Assembly (NCBI GenBank): GCA_016839985.1
Contig: JAEOTG010000121.1
Coordinates: forward strand, 1 to 6,743
Source of the DNA: Candidatus Heimdallarchaeota archaeon
GTDB taxonomy: Archaea; Asgardarchaeota; Heimdallarchaeia; Heimdallarchaeales; Heimdallarchaeaceae
Direction of reading: 5' to 3'
DNA length: 6,743 nt
Position 1 is the first letter of the stretch. Each line of letters starts with the position of its first letter. Below the pieces are notes generated by a model, which was given only the letters and a program-made list of their open reading frames with translations, was not told the origin of the DNA and did not search any database. Below are positions 1 to 6,421 of the stretch, one piece after another. Made by a program: the position numbers and the translations under genes.

Positions 1-219
1 TATATTAGAGAAGGAATAATTAAACTAATAAATGGTGCTAAACACAATACTGTCTATAAATATTTAGAACAGCGGATGAGAGAACTTAAAGGAGACAAAG
101 AGAAGTTATGGGTAAAGCATGCAAATGAAGAAGATCTTGTTGGAATAACAGATTTAGATGAATTAGAGAGAGTAGTTTTTGAGGAAGAAGAGAAAGAGCA
201 AGAACAAGAGAAAAAATAG
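1..219 (+). CDS. C-terminal fragment of an unrecognised protein with a charged tail
   Basis: The frame is open from the first base of the window to a TAG at 217-219, giving 72 residues; the start lies off the left edge. I do not recognise the family. The fragment looks mostly alpha-helical and highly charged. It has a basic helix-like stretch (around residues 14-36, with YKYLEQRMRELKG), then an ITDLDELERV segment, then a low-complexity end made almost only of Glu, Gln and Lys (about residues 61-72). A charged, probably disordered tail is a plausible true C-terminus rather than a frameshift product. The next gene starts only 28 nt downstream on the same strand with no visible promoter between, so the two are probably co-transcribed. 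The reading is supported by the lack of stops and by natural Glu/Lys codon use; the function is unknown. Confidence 0.6.
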   Translation, partial: YIREGIIKLINGAKHNTVYKYLEQRMRELKGDKEKLWVKHANEEDLVGITDLDELERVVFEEEEKEQEQEKK

Positions 220-247
220 TTCAAAATTGTTAGGTATGATGTTAAGT

Positions 248-886
248 ATGAAACCGGTTTTGTATGATTTACATATTCATAGTCACTTTTCTTTCGACTG
301 TAAAAGCGATCCAAAAGAAATAATCAAAACAGCTAAAAAGAAAAATTTAGCAGGAATAGCAATTACAGATCATAACAATGTTAAGTTTCACTTAAAAGAA
401 TATGATAGCAAGGATTTACTAATAATTCCAGGAATTGAAGTTTCTACTGAAAAAGGACATGTAATAGGATTAGGGATTAGAAATCTTATTGAGAAGAAAC
501 TATCTGTAGCAGAAACTATTGAAAAAATATTAGATTTAGGGGGACAACCAGTTATTCCACACCCTTTTGATTTTATAAGAAGAGGTATTGGTAAGGAAAT
601 TTATAAACTCAAAAAAGTACCTATAGAAACTCAAAATGCATCTTGTCCTTTGCAGTTATTTAATAAAAAAGCTAAGAAGTGGGCTGAGAAAAACAAGCTT
701 CCTCAAACAGGAGGAAGTGATTCTCACAGAATACAAGATATAGGTATGGCTTTCACAATCTTCAAAGAAGAGTTAGAAACGATAGATGATGTATTAGAAG
801 CCATTAGAAGTAATAAATCATCTTCAGGTGGAACTCATTTATCTATACCTGAGAAGATCATAAGAACTTTTCAAATTCATTTTTAA
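248..886 (+). CDS. PHP-domain metal-dependent phosphoesterase
   Basis: A 212-residue protein of the PHP (polymerase and histidinol phosphatase) superfamily, soluble and probably cytoplasmic. The metal ligands expected in this fold are visible: HIH at residues 9-11, Asp41-His42 in the AITDHNN motif, Glu64 in PGIEVST, His71, His105 in IPHPFD, and Asp158/His160 in GGSDSH. Glu127 in the IETQNA segment is in the position of the usual E-x-x-N motif. The length and motif order fit stand-alone PHP proteins of the TrpH/YciV type, which act on nucleoside 3',5'-bisphosphates or short RNA 5' ends. The actual substrate cannot be read from the sequence. I chose ATG 248 because it places the HxH motif close to the N-terminus as is usual. 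ATGs at 236 and 239 are alternatives, since the only Shine-Dalgarno-like bases (AGGT, 232-235) lie 12 nt before ATG 248. A longer frame from TTG 179 overlaps the preceding gene and has no ribosome site. Confidence 0.88.
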   Translation: MKPVLYDLHIHSHFSFDCKSDPKEIIKTAKKKNLAGIAITDHNNVKFHLKEYDSKDLLIIPGIEVSTEKGHVIGLGIRNLIEKKLSVAETIEKILDLGGQPVIPHPFDFIRRGIGKEIYKLKKVPIETQNASCPLQLFNKKAKKWAEKNKLPQTGGSDSHRIQDIGMAFTIFKEELETIDDVLEAIRSNKSSSGGTHLSIPEKIIRTFQIHF

Positions 887-896
887 AATCCCAATT

Positions 897-982
897 AAAT
901 AATATAAAAACAGAAGTGGAATAAAATAAGAGTAGAATGTGGAGCTTAGAAAGCATTATTTTTATTCCACATTTCTTCTTTT
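897..982. terminator. Probable bidirectional terminator between convergent genes
   Basis: A perfect 11-base inverted repeat, GTGGAATAAAA at 916-926 and its complement at 960-970, extends to about 14 pairs (916-929 with 956-970) if one bulged base is allowed. The 26-nt interior contains a small nested GCTT/AAGC hairpin (944-954). On the + strand the right arm is followed by the T-rich run at 972-982. On the minus strand the left arm is followed by T5 and more T-rich sequence (910 down to 897). This suits both the PHP gene ending at 886 and the regulator ending at 946. The right arm and part of the interior lie inside the regulator's last codons. Termination activity is inferred from structure only. 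Confidence 0.5.
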
Positions 983-1101
983 AACAAGTCACGAATTGCA
1001 ACTCGTATACACTCACTTCTATTAGGGTATCTTTTTAGTCTTACCAACTCATCTAAATCATGAAGGAATTCATCTGGCAGATGTACTGTTACCAGTTTCA
1101 T
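946..1101 (-). CDS. Small ribbon-helix-helix (CopG-like) DNA-binding regulator
   Basis: A 51-residue protein that is essentially one ribbon-helix-helix domain. The N-terminal strand is MKLVTVHLPDEF, followed by helix A (LHDLDELVRLKR), the characteristic turn with YPNRSE, and helix B (CIRVAIRDLLKEEMW). Proteins of this family dimerise, insert the paired N-terminal strands into the DNA major groove, and often repress their own promoter. The start at 1101 is chosen because AGAGGTG (1110-1116) sits 8 nt upstream. The frame stays open to an ATG at 1131, but that ATG lies only about 5 nt past a TATA-like box, so it would not be in the mRNA from that box, and the extra ten residues do not fit the domain. 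No antitoxin partner gene is adjacent, so a stand-alone transcription factor is more likely than a toxin-antitoxin half. The last ten residues (MWNKNNAF end) lie within the terminator inverted repeat. Confidence 0.85.
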   Translation of the reverse strand: MKLVTVHLPDEFLHDLDELVRLKRYPNRSECIRVAIRDLLKEEMWNKNNAF

Positions 1102-1109
1102 TTGATATA

Positions 1110-1116
1110 CACCTCT
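1110..1116 (-). promoter_or_regulatory. Shine-Dalgarno site that fixes the regulator start
   Basis: On the minus strand this reads AGAGGTG, a strong match to the archaeal anti-Shine-Dalgarno sequence. It lies 8 nt before the ATG at 1101 and downstream of the alternative ATG at 1131, so it selects the shorter product. Confidence 0.7.
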
Positions 1117-1135
1117 GAATCCACTATTCATTTTG

Positions 1136-1143
1136 TATTTAAA
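1136..1143 (-). promoter_or_regulatory. TATA-like box of the ribbon-helix-helix gene
   Basis: The minus strand reads TTTAAATA, a good archaeal TATA box. With the usual 24-27 nt spacing, transcription would begin at about 1113-1116, giving a very short leader that starts at or just within the Shine-Dalgarno site. A second AT-rich candidate (TATATTTT, minus strand, around 1161-1168) would give a leader of about 35 nt and cannot be excluded. Confidence 0.5.
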
Positions 1144-1149
1144 GGAGAT

Positions 1150-1169
1150 GTAATATTAGGAAAATATAC
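1150..1169. promoter_or_regulatory. Imperfect palindrome upstream of the regulator promoter, candidate operator
   Basis: The + strand reads gtaatattaggaaaatatac: arms GTAATATT and AATATAC pair with one extra base in the left arm, and the left part contains the perfect 8-base palindrome TAATATTA (1151-1158). It lies just upstream of the TATA-like box at 1136-1143 and overlaps the alternative TATA candidate, a position suited to autoregulation by the ribbon-helix-helix protein. In AT-rich DNA such symmetry also arises by chance. Confidence 0.25.
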
Positions 1170-1207
1170 TTCTCTATTTTCACATGATTTACTGGTATGA
1201 TTCCTTC

Positions 1208-1234
1208 AGAAAAAGAAAGAGAGGAATTCTCTTT
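1208..1234 (-). terminator. Hairpin plus T-rich tract after the MetRS operon
   Basis: Read on the minus strand, AAAGAGA (1234-1228) and TCTCTTT (1222-1216) form a perfect 7-base stem with a 5-nt loop, followed at once by CTTTTTC (1215-1209). This lies about 80 nt past the stop codon of the MetRS beta subunit and before the regulator promoter. The stem is AT-rich and weak, but the oligo-T tract alone can terminate archaeal RNA polymerase. The rest of 1132-1311 shows no gene. Confidence 0.45.
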
Positions 1235-1311
1235 AAAACCTCTGGATGTCCTCTTTTCTAGGATTTAAAAGGTAATACATCAACTTCTTTATGAGTAAAG
1301 CAGATTCGGAT

Positions 1312-1638
1312 TTACTTTACTTCAGTGCCAGGAGGTACTTTTTTGTCTAAATTCAATAAAATTGGTTCACCATCAATGTCTGCAGCTAGAAGCATACCAT
1401 CGGATTTTTCACCCATTAAGGTTGCAGGTTGTAGATTGGTTACTACAACAATTTGCTTTCCAACTAATTTCTCAGGTTCATAGTATTGCTTAATTCCAGC
1501 AAGAATTTGTCTCTCTTCTGTTCCCAAATCTATTTGTAATTTTATTAGATTCTTGCTTTTCTCTAATGATTCTGCACTTTTTATTGTGGCTATTTTAAGT
1601 TGAACATTCTTGAATTCATCATAAGTTATTTTATTCAT
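1312..1638 (-). CDS. Methionyl-tRNA synthetase beta subunit (tRNA-binding OB-fold domain)
   Basis: A 108-residue single-domain protein matching the EMAPII/Arc1p/MetG-C-terminal tRNA-binding OB fold. Recognisable segments are YDEFKNVQLKIATI near the N-terminus, RQILAGIKQYY in the middle, GKQIVVVTNLQPATLMG, and the signature EKSDGMLLAA (about residues 77-86). In bacteria and some archaea this domain is fused to the end of MetRS or supplied as a separate dimerising chain that raises affinity for tRNA. The preceding MetRS lacks the domain, so this gene very likely completes it. The start ATG lies 7 nt after the MetRS stop. The TGA of that stop is embedded in the ribosome-binding bases AAGTGAT, which suggests coupled translation. 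A free chaperone of the CsaA type has the same fold, but the position favours the synthetase subunit. Confidence 0.92.
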   Translation of the reverse strand: MNKITYDEFKNVQLKIATIKSAESLEKSKNLIKLQIDLGTEERQILAGIKQYYEPEKLVGKQIVVVTNLQPATLMGEKSDGMLLAADIDGEPILLNLDKKVPPGTEVK

Positions 1639-1645
1639 TTTAACA

Positions 1646-3361
1646 TCACTTCTTCTCTTTTTTCTTAGCTTTCTCTCTTATTTCTTTCAGATTGTTTTGT
1701 ATTTCAACTGCTTTAACTTTGTAGAAAATAGGTTTTATTTTCTTGATTTCTTGACCTGCATTTAATTTATTTAAATCAATAGCTTCGATTCCTTCATCCA
1801 CAGGTTTTCCTTTGAACCCCAGCGCTGACCAAATCATTTCTGATGCATTTGGCATAATAGGCCAAAGTAGAGTAGATAATACTTCAGAAATTTTAGCTGA
1901 AAGATTTAGAACCGTTCTAGTTTTGTCTTTATTTTTCTTAATCAGGTGCCAAGGTTCAACTGATGAGAAGTATTGATTACCTAGTCTAGCAATATTTACA
2001 GCAATATTTGTTGCATCTTTGATTTTGAAATTATCCATTGCTTCAAGATATGAATTAATATTTTCTTCTATATTAACGAGTAATTCTTTCTCTTTATCTG
2101 TTAACTTTCCTCTTTCTGGTATTTTTCCTTCAAAATGTTGAATTGTAAAAGTAATTGTTCTGTGTATGAAATTACCTATGACATCATTGAGATCAACATT
2201 GATAGTAGAAGCGAAATCATCCCATTCAAAGTAGAAATCTTTAAGTTCTGCTCTATTAACGCTCATGAAGTATCTCCAATAATCTGCAGGCAATGTTGCT
2301 ATAGCTTCATCACACCATATTCCGATACCCTTTGACTTAGAGAAAGGTCCTTCTTTAAATTGGATGAAGTTTGTTGTTGCTACAGCATAAGGTAATGGAT
2401 AAGGATCACCTGTTGCTAGAAGCATCGCAGGAAAGATTAAAGCATGAAATATTATATTATCTTTACCAATACAAAAGACTGTTTTTGTATTTTTGTCTAA
2501 CCAAAATTCTTTGAAGCGTTCTGGTTTTCCTTGTTCTTCTGCAAGTAATTTTACTGTACTAATATATCCAAGGACATTTTCAAACCAAACATAGAGAACC
2601 TTTTCTTTATATTCTTCTCCAAATATAGGATCAATTGGAATTCCCCAAGTCATATCTCTTGAAATAGGTCTTTCAATTAAACCTTCTTGAATCATACTCA
2701 GAAGTTTTTGTTTTGCAAATATTGGAATATGCTTATTTTCTTCAGCAAATTTTTTCAATTCTTTTGAAAAAGCTGGAAGATCAAAATACCAATGACTAGT
2801 TTTCCTAAAAACAGGTTTTTGATGACATGTTATACAATGAGGTTCTATTAAGTCAGTCGGTTTAAGAATAACTTCGCACTCAGGATTTGTGCATTGATCT
2901 CCTCTAGCTCCTTCAGCACCACATGTTGGACATATTCCTTCTACAAATCTATCTGGAAGAAATCTTTTATCATATTCACAATAAAATTGTTCTGATTCTT
3001 TAAGTTTGAAATATCCATTCTTATGTATTTTTTTGTGAAATTCTTGAACAAACGATATGTGTGTTGGATTATGAGTTATTGTATATTTATCAAACTCAAT
3101 ATTCCATTCCTCAAGAAGTTTTAATGTTTGATTATGGTATTTTGATGCTAACTCTTTTGGAGATATTCCTGCAGCTTCAGCTGCAACCACAATAGGTGTT
3201 CCATGAGCATCTGATCCACTAACATAAACTACATCATGCTTTCTCAGCTTATGATAACGAGTTATCACATCCCCCCATAATAATTGGGAAAATGTCCCTA
3301 AATGGGGAACATTATTTACATATGGCCATGCTGCCGTGATTACCCATTTCTCTTTAGACAT
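1646..3361 (-). CDS. metG: Methionyl-tRNA synthetase, catalytic subunit
   Basis: A 571-residue class I aminoacyl-tRNA synthetase that charges tRNA-Met with methionine using ATP, in the cytosol. The HIGH motif is HLGT at residues 20-23 within VNNVPHLGTF. The KMSKS loop is PFSKSKG (339-345), keeping the catalytic Lys342 but with Pro in place of the first Lys. The insertion with zinc knuckles spans about 125-185 and has Cys128, 144, 147, 157, 162, 176 and 179; the usual second Cys of the first pair is Asp131 (CEYD). YVWFENVLGY (258-266) and TWGIP (238-242) line the methionine pocket region. The helical anticodon-binding domain runs from about 390 to 545, with NVDLNDVIGNFIHR and EPWHLIKK. The protein ends in a Lys-rich tail and has no fused tRNA-binding domain; the next gene supplies it. 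The ATG at 3361 has AGGTGA 6 nt upstream, inside the end of the preceding small gene, which it overlaps by 8 bases. Confidence 0.97.
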   Translation of the reverse strand: MSKEKWVITAAWPYVNNVPHLGTFSQLLWGDVITRYHKLRKHDVVYVSGSDAHGTPIVVAAEAAGISPKELASKYHNQTLKLLEEWNIEFDKYTITHNPTHISFVQEFHKKIHKNGYFKLKESEQFYCEYDKRFLPDRFVEGICPTCGAEGARGDQCTNPECEVILKPTDLIEPHCITCHQKPVFRKTSHWYFDLPAFSKELKKFAEENKHIPIFAKQKLLSMIQEGLIERPISRDMTWGIPIDPIFGEEYKEKVLYVWFENVLGYISTVKLLAEEQGKPERFKEFWLDKNTKTVFCIGKDNIIFHALIFPAMLLATGDPYPLPYAVATTNFIQFKEGPFSKSKGIGIWCDEAIATLPADYWRYFMSVNRAELKDFYFEWDDFASTINVDLNDVIGNFIHRTITFTIQHFEGKIPERGKLTDKEKELLVNIEENINSYLEAMDNFKIKDATNIAVNIARLGNQYFSSVEPWHLIKKNKDKTRTVLNLSAKISEVLSTLLWPIMPNASEMIWSALGFKGKPVDEGIEAIDLNKLNAGQEIKKIKPIFYKVKAVEIQNNLKEIREKAKKKEKK

Positions 3362-3536
3362 TGTTAATCACCTTTTCTAATTTTATTTTGGTTCTCAGAT
3401 TCTCTTCTTCAAACTTCAGAAAGCTTATTGTTTTTTGTGTCTTTTGGAAAGAATCTAAAATTGACGATGGAAGAAACTTTACACTAAATAAGTCTGTAAA
3501 AAGAAGTTCAAATCCCTTTTTGGGCGTCCATTTCAT
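3354..3536 (-). CDS. Small protein of unknown function, coupled to metG
   Basis: A 60-residue frame that I do not recognise. It starts MKWTPKKGFELLFTDLF, has a helical and amphipathic-looking middle (SSILDSFQKTQKTISFL), and a charged end (FEEENLRTKIKLEKV). There is no signal peptide or membrane segment. Three things argue that it is real: it overlaps the metG start by 8 bases (ATGTCTAA), the metG ribosome site lies inside its last codons, and a TATA-like box lies about 50 nt before its ATG. If it were not translated, metG would have an untranslated leader of about 200 nt. I chose ATG 3536, which has GAGG 4 nt upstream; a GTG at 3560, at the predicted transcription start, would give 68 residues from a leaderless mRNA. 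The alternative is that the stretch is a regulatory leader of metG. Confidence 0.55.
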   Translation of the reverse strand: MKWTPKKGFELLFTDLFSVKFLPSSILDSFQKTQKTISFLKFEEENLRTKIKLEKVINNV

Positions 3537-3582
3537 GATCCCTCTTGACCACTTTACCACCTATTCTTACAAGTTTGTTTCT

Positions 3583-3590
3583 TATTTAAA
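3583..3590 (-). promoter_or_regulatory. TATA-like box for the small gene-metG operon
   Basis: The minus strand reads TTTAAATA preceded by AATTT, identical in its core to the box before the regulator gene. Usual spacing predicts transcription from about 3560, between the GT4 stop codon and the small gene's ATG. The T5 run overlapping the box (3588-3592) could also help terminate the upstream glycosyltransferase transcript; no clear hairpin terminator is visible there. Confidence 0.5.
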
Positions 3591-3615
3591 AATTTAATGC
3601 ATGCTAATCTGCAGT

Positions 3616-4752
3616 TTACTTCTCGGATAGTTTGTAATATAGTTTCTCGATTTGATTAGTTACGTTTTGAAATGAAAACTCTTTTCTTACTCTTTTTCTA
3701 GCTTTTTGTGCTTTGCTTACAAAAACAGAATAATTCTCAACCATATTAATAATAGCTTCCTCTAAAGATTGAGTATTTCCAACCTCAAAAAGAGTTCCTT
3801 CTTCACCGTTTTTTAATAATCGGGGAATGTCTCCTATATTCGATGCAATTACAGGAATCCCCATAGCCATAGCTTCAATAATTATTGTTGGAGAACCTTC
3901 CCAAAAACTTGGGAGTACTAGAATATTTGTTTTACTTAGAAGTTCTGGTATAGATGAATGTTTTACAGCTCCGTAGATTTTAACGCGTTTTTCTTTGTTG
4001 AATTCCTCTTTTAACACTGAATAAAGCGAACCATAACCAATGAACCAAAAAGAAAGTCTCTTTGTTTTCTTAAGAAGTGTTTTGATAACTCCAATATAAT
4101 AACTAATACCTTTCCAAGGTTCTAAATCACCAATATAGGTAATTATTTGCTCTTCATTTATTTTAGGTACTACTTCAGGAAAAATCTCTAGGTTTATTGC
4201 GTTATTGACAATCATTACCCTTTCTTTTCTTCTGTGAATAGTATTTTTCAGTAATTCAGCATCATAGGCACTAACTGATGCAATAATATCTGCTTGAGAT
4301 AGAACAAACCTTCCTAAAGTAATATCATAAAATTTCTTAGCGAATTCTTTTACAAAACCAGTTCTATATGGAGGATTACCTACACCACCATGTATGTGTA
4401 AAAGTGTTGGAATTCTTCTAAACATCTTAGCAATTGCTGCTTGGATTGTAGTAAAATAAATGAATGAATGTACATGAAAAACATCTACATTTTGAACCTT
4501 CAACAGTTTGTGAAGCATGATACATGCAGGATTAATCCCAAAAACATCCCAAGGACTGAAGAACCTATGAACAGTCATGTTTGTATAGTAGCTCTGATAA
4601 GGAATCTCTGTTGACTTCTTTGTTGTAAATACATCAATGTAATGCCCTTTTTTGACAAGTTCTTTTGAAAGATAGCTTACATATCGTTCGGTTCCTCCAT
4701 AGCTCTTCGAATCGAAAAAAGGAGTTACTTGGACAATATGTAGAGGATCCAT
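3616..4752 (-). CDS. GT4-family glycosyltransferase
   Basis: A 378-residue GT-B-fold, retaining glycosyltransferase of the GT4 type, which transfers a sugar from a nucleotide-sugar donor; it is cytosolic or peripheral to the membrane. The N-terminal half (about 1-185) begins with the beta strand HIVQVTPFF and a glycine-rich acceptor loop (GGTERY, 19-24), followed by DVFHVHS (90-96) and LLHIHGGVG (117-125). The C-terminal donor-binding half has YIGDLEPWKG (206-215), WFIGYGS and the diagnostic E-x7-E motif, Glu285 to Glu293 in EGSPTIIIEAMAMG, followed by GIPVIAS. The substrate cannot be inferred; synthesis of a surface or lipid-linked glycan is likely from the neighbour. AGGTGA lies 7 nt before the ATG and overlaps the TAG stop of the upstream membrane gene, so the two are probably translated together. 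Confidence 0.93.
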   Translation of the reverse strand: MDPLHIVQVTPFFDSKSYGGTERYVSYLSKELVKKGHYIDVFTTKKSTEIPYQSYYTNMTVHRFFSPWDVFGINPACIMLHKLLKVQNVDVFHVHSFIYFTTIQAAIAKMFRRIPTLLHIHGGVGNPPYRTGFVKEFAKKFYDITLGRFVLSQADIIASVSAYDAELLKNTIHRRKERVMIVNNAINLEIFPEVVPKINEEQIITYIGDLEPWKGISYYIGVIKTLLKKTKRLSFWFIGYGSLYSVLKEEFNKEKRVKIYGAVKHSSIPELLSKTNILVLPSFWEGSPTIIIEAMAMGIPVIASNIGDIPRLLKNGEEGTLFEVGNTQSLEEAIINMVENYSVFVSKAQKARKRVRKEFSFQNVTNQIEKLYYKLSEK

Positions 4753-4763
4753 ATTTTTTTCAC

Positions 4764-6419
4764 CTATATATGATATAAAAGGTAATTCTTACCATTACTA
4801 GTGACTAAATGGAAAGTTGGATAGTTAAATTGAAGAGCGTTCAAATAATATGTAAGGTTACTACTTGATAAAATCAAAGGAGTTCCTAACCACTGGTCCA
4901 TTGTTACACTAACAACAATAAAACGTAGATGCGTAGATATTAACCTAATTCTGTTTTCTTCCATTGTGGAGTTGGCATCTAGCAATAAAGGTATTCTATA
5001 AATATCGATTCCTTCAATATATTTTGATATAGAAAAAGGTATACTCATAGAATGGTTATACGTTGTCATATTAACATAACTCTCCATACTATTTGCAAAG
5101 GTTACATTTTGATAATCATTAGTTAGATTGTATCCAGGAAGATACTGTTTGCCCAAATAATTGATGCTTAGATATGAATTAAATAACAAAATGGATATTA
5201 GAATGGGAATCCATCGCTTTTTTAGGGTTTTTAATAAGCTTGAAACTGATAAATAAGCTAAAAATCCTATGAAAATCAGAGTAAAGATAAATGTGCGTGG
5301 AGCTACCCATGAGAGTTCATGTTCTGTAGAGCTGAATGTTAATGAAAAAACAACAGTCAGACCATAAAAACAAAAACCTAATGCAAACAGCGCATATTTG
5401 ATATTATCTGGGAAGAAGAGTGCTATACCGCTTAAGAGAACGATAATTATAAGCTCAGCTGTTATATACCAAGAAGGTAGGTTTGCACTATAAATAAATA
5501 AGCCAATGATTTCCACCAATACAATAGCCCCAACAATAAAAGCTAAGGTATATTTTGTAAATCGACGTTTAGAAAAGAATTCCGAAATCTTTTTTCCATA
5601 TCTTTTTCTAATTATGAAACCGATCAAAGTAATGATTACCCACAAAGCTAAGAAAGAGAACTCATTTTTGATAAAGACATTGAAAAGCGTTTCATATGTT
5701 TCATTTTGTGATAAATAGTAATTCACTATTTCAAATTCTCTTGAGTTAAGAATCGTTCTTACAATTATGACAGCGGGAATTGCATAAATAAGGGACAAAA
5801 TCGATTTGTAGTTCTCAGCAAGAAAAATACTTGTTATAAAAATAACTGGAAGTAAAAATAAAGCAGATAAATGATGAACTTTCACAGTTACTATTGCCAA
5901 AAATCCTGCAATAATTTGTGATCTGAAACTTTCTGGTTTACATAAATAGAGATATACACATAAACTAAACAATCCTATTCCCAAGGAATTTGGTCTCCCC
6001 AGAAACATTTGAATTCCGATAATTGCGGGATATAATAGTATTAACGAAAGATATTGAAGATTAATATCATTTGGAATGTATCCTCTTTTTTTCTTTTCCA
6101 CTTGACGTATAAAAGCAATAACAGATAAATCAAATAACAAAATTGGTATGATTACACTTACAAATTCATAAATTAACTCTGTGTTTAGACCAGTTAGAAG
6201 TGAGATAGCTGATGCAAAAACATGGAATCCCACAAAATCATAATACGACTTTGCAATGTTTACTTCAATAATCTGATTGTTTTGTATTATAGAATCAACA
6301 TATTGTTGATGTATATAAGCATCAAATCCATACTTTCCAACATTGAAATAAAGTATGAGAAAAACCAACGCTATTTTTCCTATTAATATTGCTGGAATAT
6401 AAAGAGATTTACGTTCCAC
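4764..6419 (-). CDS. Multi-membrane GT-C-like glycosyltransferase
   Basis: A 551-residue integral membrane protein with about 14 hydrophobic segments by eye (for example 9-26, 62-78, 82-104, 122-140, 253-271, 291-310, 372-392, 403-420) and an external C-terminal domain of about 130 residues. Basic loops 271-290 (RKRYGKK, SKRRF) and 397-402 (KTLKKR) mark the cytoplasmic side. The first external loop has Asp33 and His37 in GFDAYIHQQY, then VGFHVFASAISLLTGL, a layout typical of archaeal GT-C enzymes that use lipid-linked sugars. VKVHHLSALFLLP (179-191) also fits such proteins. No WWDYG motif is present, so it is not a normal STT3. The specific reaction is unknown. The start is GTG 6419 with AAGGTG 5 nt upstream; there is no in-frame ATG until residue 138. 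Seven N-glycosylation sequons all fall in predicted external parts. A flippase or polymerase is an alternative role. Confidence 0.75.
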   Translation of the reverse strand: MERKSLYIPAILIGKIALVFLILYFNVGKYGFDAYIHQQYVDSIIQNNQIIEVNIAKSYYDFVGFHVFASAISLLTGLNTELIYEFVSVIIPILLFDLSVIAFIRQVEKKKRGYIPNDINLQYLSLILLYPAIIGIQMFLGRPNSLGIGLFSLCVYLYLCKPESFRSQIIAGFLAIVTVKVHHLSALFLLPVIFITSIFLAENYKSILSLIYAIPAVIIVRTILNSREFEIVNYYLSQNETYETLFNVFIKNEFSFLALWVIITLIGFIIRKRYGKKISEFFSKRRFTKYTLAFIVGAIVLVEIIGLFIYSANLPSWYITAELIIIVLLSGIALFFPDNIKYALFALGFCFYGLTVVFSLTFSSTEHELSWVAPRTFIFTLIFIGFLAYLSVSSLLKTLKKRWIPILISILLFNSYLSINYLGKQYLPGYNLTNDYQNVTFANSMESYVNMTTYNHSMSIPFSISKYIEGIDIYRIPLLLDANSTMEENRIRLISTHLRFIVVSVTMDQWLGTPLILSSSNLTYYLNALQFNYPTFHLVTSNGKNYLLYHI

Positions 6420-6421
6420 AT

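Noticed and set aside
179..247. Longer PHP protein starting at TTG 179
   Set aside because: It overlaps the preceding gene out of frame, has no ribosome site, and the extra residues are a Lys/Arg-rich shift of the other gene's Glu/Lys codons.
54..314. Minus-strand open frame of 86 codons
   Set aside because: It lies opposite two supported + strand genes, and its Ser/Phe-rich composition is what an antisense reading of Glu/Lys codons gives.
946..1131. Regulator as the antitoxin of a toxin-antitoxin pair
   Set aside because: No small toxin-like frame lies next to it on the same strand; 1132-1311 has no gene and the other neighbour is convergent.
2135..2335. Plus-strand open frame inside metG
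   Set aside because: Antisense to a well supported synthetase domain, with no motif and no ribosome site.
3361..3597. Plus-strand open frame opposite the small gene
   Set aside because: No ribosome site or promoter was seen, and it starts opposite the metG start. The minus-strand frame has a TATA box, an overlap with metG and a suitable start.
5506..5718. Plus-strand open frame inside the GT-C gene
   Set aside because: Antisense to a membrane protein with clear segments and sequons; no supporting signals.
4764..6419. GT-C-like protein as an STT3/AglB oligosaccharyltransferase
   Set aside because: No WWDYG motif, shorter than usual, and the C-terminal domain has no recognisable STT3 features.
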